Assembly (NCBI GenBank): GCA_945875135.1
Contig: CAMCJO010000078.1
Location: forward strand, 1-8,579
Direction of reading: 5' to 3'
Origin: an uncultured Porphyromonas sp.
GTDB lineage: Bacteria; Bacteroidota; Bacteroidia; Bacteroidales; Porphyromonadaceae
Length of the DNA: 8,579 nucleotides
Position numbers and translations under genes: made by a program
Notes under the pieces: model-generated
The model's database searches: none
The model's input: only the letters and a program-made list of their open reading frames with translations
Told to the model about the DNA's origin: nothing
Shown here: in pieces, positions 1 through 5,405 of the stretch
Position numbering within the stretch: the first letter of the stretch is position 1
How the letters are laid out: every line of letters starts with the position of its first letter

Positions 1-2
1 AA

Positions 3-54
3 AGTTCCTCCGTTGGAACTAAAAAGTTCCAAGAGGGGAACTCTTTTTGGAACT
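3..54. repeat. AGTTCC/GGAACT inverted repeats with 22-bp spacing
   Basis: AGTTCC occurs at 3-8 and 25-30 and GGAACT at 15-20 and 37-42, so one inverted-repeat unit (AGTTCC, 6 nt, GGAACT, 4 nt) recurs at exactly 22 bp. A further GGAACT at 49-54 breaks the register, being 12 bp after the previous copy. The part at 25-48 (AGTTCC, 6-nt loop, GGAACT, then CTTTTT) resembles a weak rho-independent terminator on the + strand and could end a gene lying left of the window. The repeats and spacing are seen directly; the terminator role is a guess. The array may begin before base 1. Confidence 0.6.
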
Positions 55-196
55 CGTATGTGTAATGTACTCAGTACGATACAAGCATCGTGGAGGCGGG
101 GGGCTGCTCGATGGCGACTCACAGATAGCGGTTAGCAGGCTGGCGTCCCTATAAGTTGCACTTTAGGGATTTGCAGAGTTGTGTAGCGGGGTACTT
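55..196. other. Intergenic stretch with no recognised gene
   Basis: No convincing coding region lies here. A frame open from base 1 to a TAG at 133-135 has no visible start and a composition unlike a normal protein. Small structures include GTAC-TCA-GTAC near 67-77 and CCCTA/TAGGG arms around 148-168. AGAGTTGT at 175-182 has its reverse complement ACAACTCT at 242-249, so these arms bracket the asd promoter. None matches an RNA family that I know. Confidence 0.4.
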
Positions 197-227
197 TTTG
201 CCGATTGGTGCAGATTGGGTACTTTTG
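197..227 (+). promoter_or_regulatory. Candidate Bacteroidetes-type promoter of the asd operon
   Basis: TTTG at 197-200 is followed after 19 nt by TACTTTTG at 220-227. This fits the -33 TTTG and -7 TAnnTTTG consensus of the primary sigma factor in Bacteroidetes exactly. Transcription would start near 234, giving a leader of roughly 70 nt before the asd ATG. A 10-bp direct repeat, GGGTACTTTT, occurs at 189-198 and 217-226, so the -7 box has a near copy overlapping the -33 box. The leader is too short for a lysine riboswitch and I see no sign of one. Confidence 0.6.
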
Positions 228-302
228 CACTGAAGCTGGAGACAACTCTCTGAGCTTACGATCGTATAGACCTTAATTCTAACTTGACAGAACGATAATA
301 AT

Positions 303-1319
303 ATGAAGATAGCAATAGTAGGTGCCAGTGGAGCTGTGGGGCGTGAGTTCCTACGTCTCTTAGAGCATCGAGACTTCCCGATTGATGAGCTACGACTCTT
401 TGGCTCGTCTCGCAGTGCCGGCAGTGAGATCATTTTCCGTGGTAAGGAATACAAGATAAAGCTCCTAGCCCAAAACGATGACTTTAAGGACATTGACATC
501 GCTTTTGTCTCTGCTGGAGGGCAGACGGCTCTAGACTTCGCCAGTACGATCACGAAGCATGGCGCTCTGATGATCGACAATTCGAGCGCCTTCCGTATGG
601 ATCCTGGTGTGCCACTCGTCGTACCCGAGGTCAATGGAGCTGATGCGCTAAACCCTGCCAAGCGGATCATAGCCAACCCTAACTGCAGCACGATCCAGAT
701 GATCGTGGCACTGGCTCCGATCCATGCGCTGAGTCCCATAGAGCGTGTCCATGTGGCTACCTACCAGGCTGCTAGTGGTGCGGGTCACGATGCGATGCTA
801 GAGCTGGAGGGGCAGGTGCGTGACCAAGCGATGGGCAAGCCGCTGCAGACGAAGGCTTTCGGCAATCAACTCCTATATAACCTCATTCCGCAGATCGACA
901 TCTTTACGGACAATGACTACACGAAGGAGGAGATGAAGATGTACAATGAGACCTGCAAGATCCTGCACGACGATGAGATACGTGTCAGTGCTACTTGCGT
1001 ACGCGTCCCCGTGCTGCGTGCTCACAGCGAGGCTATCTGGGTGAAATGTGCTGATCCGCTTACGGTCGAAGAGGTACGCGAGGCGATGTCAAAGCAGAAG
1101 GGACTACTCCTGATGGATGATCCCGCCAAGCGTAGCTACCCGATGCCGCTACACTGCTCTATGCAGGAGCCAGTCTACGTGGGCCGTCTGAGGGCAGACC
1201 TCGCCGAGCCAGGCTGTGTCACCTTCTGGTGCGTGGCTGACCAGATCATGAAGGGCGCTGCGCTCAATGCTATTCAGATTGCTGAGTACCTGATTCAGGA
1301 GGGTGCTTTTGCTAAGTAA
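303..1319 (+). CDS. asd: Aspartate-semialdehyde dehydrogenase
   Basis: This enzyme reduces L-aspartyl-4-phosphate to L-aspartate 4-semialdehyde with NADPH, the branch point toward lysine/diaminopimelate, threonine and methionine, in the cytoplasm. The 338-residue protein has the usual family length. An N-terminal Rossmann fold carries the dinucleotide loop GASGAVG at residues 7-13, followed by the phosphate-binding NSSAFR at 93-98. The nucleophile is Cys128 in ANPNCST. Gln155 lies in the conserved TYQAASGAG segment. Later substrate-binding residues fit Arg234 and His241 in RVPVLRAHS, and the expected acidic/lysine helix is seen at about 209-219. The ATG follows an A/T-rich leader without a Shine-Dalgarno sequence, normal for Bacteroidota. 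It is the first gene of a six-gene co-directional run, behind a good promoter candidate. No defects are seen. Confidence 0.96.
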   Translation: MKIAIVGASGAVGREFLRLLEHRDFPIDELRLFGSSRSAGSEIIFRGKEYKIKLLAQNDDFKDIDIAFVSAGGQTALDFASTITKHGALMIDNSSAFRMDPGVPLVVPEVNGADALNPAKRIIANPNCSTIQMIVALAPIHALSPIERVHVATYQAASGAGHDAMLELEGQVRDQAMGKPLQTKAFGNQLLYNLIPQIDIFTDNDYTKEEMKMYNETCKILHDDEIRVSATCVRVPVLRAHSEAIWVKCADPLTVEEVREAMSKQKGLLLMDDPAKRSYPMPLHCSMQEPVYVGRLRADLAEPGCVTFWCVADQIMKGAALNAIQIAEYLIQEGAFAK

Positions 1320-1341
1320 GCCTTGATCCATTAGAGTGAAT

Positions 1342-1911
1342 ATGGAGCAAACGACTGAGAGCAATCCGCAGGAGCTCGTCGCCTTCCTCACGCTGTGCAA
1401 GGACTACTGCGCGCTCATAGAGCATGCGTCCGAGTATAGTCGGGCGGACTTTGTGCAGCGTACGTACGGCTACCTGCCAGAGATCTTTAGCTACTTATCG
1501 CAGATGCCAGCGACCTCTACGGAGGAGCTGGAGGAGTGGCTCACGGGCTACACGCAGGTGATCTCAGATGAGACGGTGAGCTACTACGAGGAGCAGGTGC
1601 GTGCGCTACTGGGCGAGGAGCTAGATCTCTTCCTCCACTACCCAGTGGGTGTAACGCAAGATGGCGAGCTACAGCCGGAGCGACTCTCACGCCTCTTGGT
1701 GCTGATCTACCGTGAGCTGGGTACGCCACTGCTGGTGCTTAGAGAGGATGCTGGCGAGCTACTCGTTGCGACGCTCTCGATACTGCAATACGCTTTTGAC
1801 ACATACCTGGGAGATGCGCTCCTATCCGCCCTGCGCGTGCTACACTATCACAAGCATGCCGAGGGGATAGAGGAGGACGCTGACCACTGGGCTACAGAAA
1901 GCATACAATAA
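1342..1911 (+). CDS. DUF5063 domain-containing protein
   Basis: This is a small acidic, probably all-helical cytoplasmic protein of 189 residues whose function is unknown. It resembles the Bacteroidetes DUF5063 family: an N-terminal helix of the type VAFLTLCKDYCALIEHA, a segment YLPEIFSYLSQMP, a tyrosine- and acid-rich middle, and a C-terminal helical part ending in an acidic tail. No catalytic motif, signal peptide or membrane segment is visible. I chose ATG at 1342; a GTG two codons earlier at 1336 is in frame and also possible. It lies 22 nt after asd and 17 nt before the exonuclease gene. As I recall, this family often sits beside such an exonuclease and an RlmI-like methyltransferase in Bacteroidetes, which supports the call. 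The reading frame ends in three in-frame stops, TAA TAA TAG (1909-1917). Confidence 0.8.
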   Translation: MEQTTESNPQELVAFLTLCKDYCALIEHASEYSRADFVQRTYGYLPEIFSYLSQMPATSTEELEEWLTGYTQVISDETVSYYEEQVRALLGEELDLFLHYPVGVTQDGELQPERLSRLLVLIYRELGTPLLVLREDAGELLVATLSILQYAFDTYLGDALLSALRVLHYHKHAEGIEEDADHWATESIQ

Positions 1912-1928
1912 TAATAGAGTAAACAATC

Positions 1929-2549
1929 GTGCTGTCATCAATTACTAAAGAGGAGATAGGCAAACTAGCCAAAGCCACCTTCACCGGTGAAATCGTTGTC
2001 GTGGACTCGCTCCCGCAAGTGGAGTCTGCCGTAGCAGCTCTAGAGCAATGTGCTATAATCGGTATGGACACGGAGTCTAAGCCTGTCTTCAAGAAGTATG
2101 AGCGTCAGTCTGTAGCACTTGTTCAGCTATCGAGCGAGAGTTGCTGCTACCTCTTTAGGATCAATAAAATAGGCATTCCGCCTCGGCTACAAGGACTGCT
2201 GGAGCGTGAAGACATACTCAAGGTGGGGTTAGACCTTTGCGGGGATCGGAGACAGTTGAGGAGGTTTTCACCAGAGTTGCATCCACAAGGCTTTGTAGAC
2301 CTGCAGCGACTTACCCCAGCTTACGGCATCCATGACTTGGGGTTGCAGAAGATCTACGCGATACTCTTCGGGGAGAAGATTAGCAAGCGTGCCCAGCTGA
2401 CCAACTGGGAGGCGGCTACGCTAACGCCTGCGCAGCAGAGCTACGCTGCACTAGACGCATACGCTTGTCTCCGCATCTATCATCGTCTAGAGTCGGAGCC
2501 GATGCCACTGCTACACCACTTCGGGCTATGCCCTGAGCAGCCTTCCTAA
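1929..2549 (+). CDS. 3'-5' exonuclease, DEDD superfamily (RNase D/WRN-like domain)
   Basis: This 206-residue protein is probably a stand-alone 3'-5' exonuclease domain (PF01612 type) that removes nucleotides from 3' ends using two metal ions. Whether its natural substrate is RNA or DNA cannot be told from the sequence. Exo I is GMDTES with Asp47 and Glu49. Exo II is likely Asp106 in VGLDLCGDRRQL. Exo III is SYAALDAY with Tyr172 and Asp176, which makes it a DEDDy member. The segment KRAQLTNWEAATLTPAQQ just before Exo III is typical of this family. There is no HRDC or helicase domain. The start is GTG at 1929: an in-frame TAA lies immediately upstream at 1920-1922 and the next ATG is residue 46, which would cut into Exo I. 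It sits inside the asd operon, 37 nt before the rRNA methyltransferase gene. Confidence 0.9.
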   Translation: MLSSITKEEIGKLAKATFTGEIVVVDSLPQVESAVAALEQCAIIGMDTESKPVFKKYERQSVALVQLSSESCCYLFRINKIGIPPRLQGLLEREDILKVGLDLCGDRRQLRRFSPELHPQGFVDLQRLTPAYGIHDLGLQKIYAILFGEKISKRAQLTNWEAATLTPAQQSYAALDAYACLRIYHRLESEPMPLLHHFGLCPEQPS

Positions 2550-2586
2550 GACTTTACCACAAGAGCTACAACCTACCACCACCCCT

Positions 2587-3807
2587 ATGTACCAGTTATA
2601 CCTCAAGCCTCACCGTGAGGAGCCGCTCCTCCGACATCATCCATGGGTCTTCTCGGGCGCACTGCAGCGCACCAAGGAGAGCATACCACTAGGATCGACA
2701 GTGACTATCTTCAACCACGATGGCTCGCAGCAATTGGGGCAGGGAGTCTACGAGGGCGGGACGATAGCCGTCCGCATGCTGACCTTTGGCGAGGAGGAGA
2801 TAGGGGAGTGGCGTGCCTTTTTTACCACACGCCTAAGCCAAGCGCATCAGCTGCGCAAGACGCTCCTCCAGAGCCAAGACGACAGGCAGACAGACTGCTG
2901 GCGCTTGTGTTACGGCGAGAGCGACTTCATACCAGGGCTAGTCGTCGACATCTACCGAGAGGTGGCGGTAATACAGATACATGCGCTGAGTCTCTATCCG
3001 CTACGTCAGTTGATCGCTGAGGTGCTGTGCGAGCTGCCAGAGCTAGGCGTGCACTACGTCTACGACAAGTCTGTCGAGACGCTCCCAGCGCAGACACCTA
3101 GCGACTGGATTATGCCCAATGGCTACCTAGGCAAGGCTCCCTCGGCAGAGTACGACCGGACGGTGCAGGAGTACGGCTACAGCTTCTTGCCAGACTGGGA
3201 GCGGGGACAGAAGACCGGCTTCTTCGTGGATCAGCGCGACAACAGACGTCTTGTCGAGTCGTACGCTCGAGGTCGCAACGTCCTCAACATCTGCTGCTAC
3301 TCGGGAGGCTTCTCCGTCTACGCTCTCGGAGGTGGTGCCGAGCGTGTCATCTCAATAGATAGCTCTGCACGAGCTATCTCACTCTGCGAGGAGAGTGTGG
3401 CGATCAACTTCTCTTCTGACCCGGAGACGCTCCAGAGACACGAGGCGGTCGTGGCTGATGCTTTTGACTACCTATCTGCGATCGAGACGGGAGCCTACGA
3501 CCTGATCGTCCTAGATCCCCCCGCCTTTGTCAAGCAGCGCAACCATAAGCAGCAAGGTTTGGGCGGGTATCGCCGATTAAACGAATTAGCACTCAGAGCG
3601 ATCGCTCGTGGTGGACTGCTCTTCACATTTAGCTGCTCGCAAGCTGTCACGATGGAGGAGTTTACCCTAGCGGTGATGACAGCTGCCACACTTGCGGGGC
3701 GTGAAGTGCGCATCCTCAAGCGTTTGGGACAGAGTCCCTGTCATCCGATCAACATCTTTTACCCAGAGGGGGAGTATCTCAAGGGGCTGCTCCTCTATGT
3801 CTCTTGA
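2587..3807 (+). CDS. RlmI-like 23S rRNA (cytosine-C5) methyltransferase
   Basis: This class I SAM-dependent methyltransferase closely resembles RlmI, which makes m5C1962 in E. coli 23S rRNA. The 406 residues give a typical full length. The N-terminal PUA-like domain starts with the family hallmark HHPWVFSGAL (17-26). A middle domain leads to GQKTGFFVDQRDNR (207-220), characteristic of the family. The SAM-binding loop is NICCYSGGFSVYALGGGA (234-251), with acidic Asp258 at the end of the next strand. Motif IV is DPPAF (310-314), and SCSQ (349-352) provides the likely catalytic Cys350. There is no signal peptide, so it acts in the cytoplasm on ribosomal RNA. The TGA is followed after 3 nt by the next gene, suggesting translational coupling. 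The symbol rlmI is withheld because the exact target nucleotide is inferred only. Confidence 0.92.
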   Translation: MYQLYLKPHREEPLLRHHPWVFSGALQRTKESIPLGSTVTIFNHDGSQQLGQGVYEGGTIAVRMLTFGEEEIGEWRAFFTTRLSQAHQLRKTLLQSQDDRQTDCWRLCYGESDFIPGLVVDIYREVAVIQIHALSLYPLRQLIAEVLCELPELGVHYVYDKSVETLPAQTPSDWIMPNGYLGKAPSAEYDRTVQEYGYSFLPDWERGQKTGFFVDQRDNRRLVESYARGRNVLNICCYSGGFSVYALGGGAERVISIDSSARAISLCEESVAINFSSDPETLQRHEAVVADAFDYLSAIETGAYDLIVLDPPAFVKQRNHKQQGLGGYRRLNELALRAIARGGLLFTFSCSQAVTMEEFTLAVMTAATLAGREVRILKRLGQSPCHPINIFYPEGEYLKGLLLYVS

Positions 3808-3810
3808 TCC

Positions 3811-4821
3811 ATGTCGCCTAAGCCCAAAGAGCTCACCTCAGACCTACTATCGCCACAGACGACCAGTGCCGTGGCTGGTGGTATCGACTGCGAGCAGCTC
3901 TTTGCCTTGATGACGCAACAGCTCACGCTAGTCGTTGACACAAGACGCTCAGGCAAGCTTTATAGCCTTCTGCAGAAAGAGCTAGAGACCCCAACTGACA
4001 ATCTTAAGTACCTTCAGACAGAGGGACTACACTGGCTACATCGTGCAGCTCGTCACGACTCGCTCCCAGCGATTGACTACCTAGTTAAGCTCTATCAGTC
4101 GCACACCGATAGTGTTGCGCAAACTTGTCTGAGACGCTACCTGCGCCAGCGAGTCGCATTGCGGGGAAATGTGGAGGATCTCTATGCTCTGGCACTACAC
4201 TTGACAAGCCCGCAGACGGGACTGAGGAAGAACTACCGAGAGGCGAGCGACTGCCTGCGCATGGCTATACAGCTAGGGCATCCGAAGTCTCATCTCCTCT
4301 TAGCGCAAATGTATCAGCGAGGCTTGGGCGTGGTGCGTAGTCACGAGCAGTATCTCTATCATCTAGAGACGGCCGCCGAGTCGGGCCTTGTGGAGGCGCA
4401 GATAGCACTCGCTAGGGCTTATGCGCAGGGTGGGCTCTTCGTCCAGATGGATCGGGTGGAGTACTGGCTCACGGCAGCCTTTAGGCAAGATGCTCCCGAA
4501 GCGTGCTATCTACTAGGCAAGCTGTGGTATCATCAAGATGGAGACTGCTACAGCTCTCGTGTCGTCTCCTTGTGGGAGCGAGCCGCTGAGGCGGGGATCC
4601 CCGAGGCGTGCTATGAGATAGGGCGGATGCTCCTGACAGATCCGCTGCAACCCGATCGCCGTACGGAGGCTATCCGCTACTTGTGCCAGGCAGCGCAGGG
4701 CGGTGTCTTTCTGGCGAATCAGCTACTCTATAGACATCATTACGACGCTAGTGGACGCTACATCGGCATGCTTCGTGAGTCGCTCTCGGAGTATGTCGCT
4801 GAGGAGCAGATGCTCTTTTGA
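3811..4821 (+). CDS. Sel1-like repeat protein
   Basis: This is a 336-residue cytoplasmic protein made mostly of helical Sel1-like (TPR-related) repeats, which act as protein-binding scaffolds; its partner is unknown. Repeats are recognisable from the alternation of A-helices such as REASDCLRMAIQLGHPKS and B-helices such as SHLLLAQMYQRGLGV. About five follow one another from residue 140 to 310, with a degenerate one near 71-95 (GLHWLHRAARHDSLPAIDYL). The first 25 residues are Ser/Thr/Pro-rich and probably disordered. No signal peptide or lipobox is seen, unlike many exported Sel1 proteins. It begins 3 nt after the methyltransferase stop, so the two are probably translated together, which suggests but does not prove a link. 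ATG at 3811 is used; no better start is visible. Confidence 0.85.
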   Translation: MSPKPKELTSDLLSPQTTSAVAGGIDCEQLFALMTQQLTLVVDTRRSGKLYSLLQKELETPTDNLKYLQTEGLHWLHRAARHDSLPAIDYLVKLYQSHTDSVAQTCLRRYLRQRVALRGNVEDLYALALHLTSPQTGLRKNYREASDCLRMAIQLGHPKSHLLLAQMYQRGLGVVRSHEQYLYHLETAAESGLVEAQIALARAYAQGGLFVQMDRVEYWLTAAFRQDAPEACYLLGKLWYHQDGDCYSSRVVSLWERAAEAGIPEACYEIGRMLLTDPLQPDRRTEAIRYLCQAAQGGVFLANQLLYRHHYDASGRYIGMLRESLSEYVAEEQMLF

Positions 4822-4860
4822 GTTCCTAGGAAGTCTCACTTTAATAAATGAACAAACGAT

Positions 4861-5259
4861 ATGAAATCACACTTAGTCAAGCAGGGAGCTTATCTCTCGC
4901 AAATAGACAATCAACGAGGCAGCAGCGTCGCAGTCGACCTCCCAGTCGCCTCTGGCGGTACGGATCAGGGCCCCACTGCCTTCGAGCTCCTCGCCATGTC
5001 GCTCAATGGTTGCATCGCAACGATCTTTACCACGATGGCCGAGAAGAAGCGTCTCACCATCGAGCATCTAGAGATAGATCTTGAAGCGAAAACGACAGAG
5101 GGCGAGATGGAAGCGATCGACTACACGCTACGAGTCAAGACGACCGCTACGGATCAGGAGCTGGAGAAATGCCTTGAGCTGACCGAGAAGGTCTGCCCCG
5201 TAGGGCGACTCTTCCACCGTGCTGGCGTCCCCTTTACCCATCGCATCGAGCGACTATAA
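4861..5259 (+). CDS. OsmC family protein (probable thiol peroxidase)
   Basis: This small 132-residue cytoplasmic protein belongs to the OsmC/Ohr fold. Members reduce organic or inorganic peroxides through a pair of cysteines, though some relatives have no proven activity. Both cysteines are present: Cys51 in MSLNGCIATI on the central helix, and Cys112 in KVCPVGRL. The conserved lead-in GGTDQGPTAFELLA (32-45), with a Glu at 42, is also seen. It resembles the YhfA-like branch of short OsmC proteins more than Ohr, but I cannot place it firmly. ATG at 4861 keeps the typical N-terminus; an ATG at 4848 lies in another frame. The 39-nt gap to the Sel1 gene contains the palindrome TTCCTAGGAA (4824-4833) but no convincing promoter. 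It is the last gene before the shared terminator. Confidence 0.9.
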   Translation: MKSHLVKQGAYLSQIDNQRGSSVAVDLPVASGGTDQGPTAFELLAMSLNGCIATIFTTMAEKKRLTIEHLEIDLEAKTTEGEMEAIDYTLRVKTTATDQELEKCLELTEKVCPVGRLFHRAGVPFTHRIERL

Positions 5260-5264
5260 GGCGC

Positions 5265-5283
5265 GCTTTCTTCTAGAGAAAGC
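5265..5283 (+). other. Small hairpin just after osmC
   Basis: GCTTTCT (5265-5271) pairs with AGAAAGC (5277-5283) around a 5-nt loop, 5 nt after the osmC-like stop codon. It lacks a following T tract, so it is not a terminator on its own. In the messenger it would stack ahead of the strong terminator at 5299-5338 and could protect the 3' end. Confidence 0.35.
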
Positions 5284-5298
5284 CACAGCAATACAAAG

Positions 5299-5338
5299 CA
5301 AAACCCCACCATTGTCTCCGTACAATGGTGGGGTTTTG
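5299..5338. terminator. Bidirectional rho-independent terminator between converging genes
   Basis: CAAAACCCCACCATTGT (5299-5315) pairs perfectly with ACAATGGTGGGGTTTTG (5322-5338), a 17-bp stem with the 6-nt loop CTCCGT. The arms carry AAAA and TTTT at the stem base, so GGGGTTTTG leads into TAGTTT on the + strand and into CTTTGTATT on the - strand. It therefore suits termination of the + strand operon ending in the OsmC gene, and of nrdJ arriving from the right, whose stop lies about 70 bp away. Confidence 0.9.
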
Positions 5339-5405
5339 TAGTTTAGAGCGGTTAGCTCGGGAAGCTTGTCAAGCGACCCTCAAGCCAGCTCTTATCTTCT
5401 TCTGA

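Noticed and set aside
1..135. End of a + strand gene entering from the left, open to TAG at 133-135
   Set aside because: The frame runs through the inverted repeats and gives an Arg/Trp-rich translation with no family resemblance; a true 3' end would normally lie before the terminator-like hairpin.
228..302. Lysine riboswitch in the asd leader
   Set aside because: The leader is about 70 nt, far shorter than a lysine riboswitch, and no matching conserved core is visible.
149..739. A 196-codon frame on the - strand crossing the asd promoter and the first part of asd
   Set aside because: It lies antisense to a clearly recognised enzyme, its product is Ser/Arg/Ile-rich with no family resemblance, and it would cover the promoter candidate.
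2643..3020. A 125-codon + strand frame inside the methyltransferase gene
   Set aside because: It overlaps the PUA and linker region of a strongly supported protein, and its translation is a typical out-of-frame product rich in Arg, His and Ala.
4848..5084. A 78-codon frame starting at an ATG 13 nt before the OsmC start
   Set aside because: The product is Arg/Ser-rich and unlike any family; the overlapping frame from 4861 encodes a complete OsmC protein with both cysteines.
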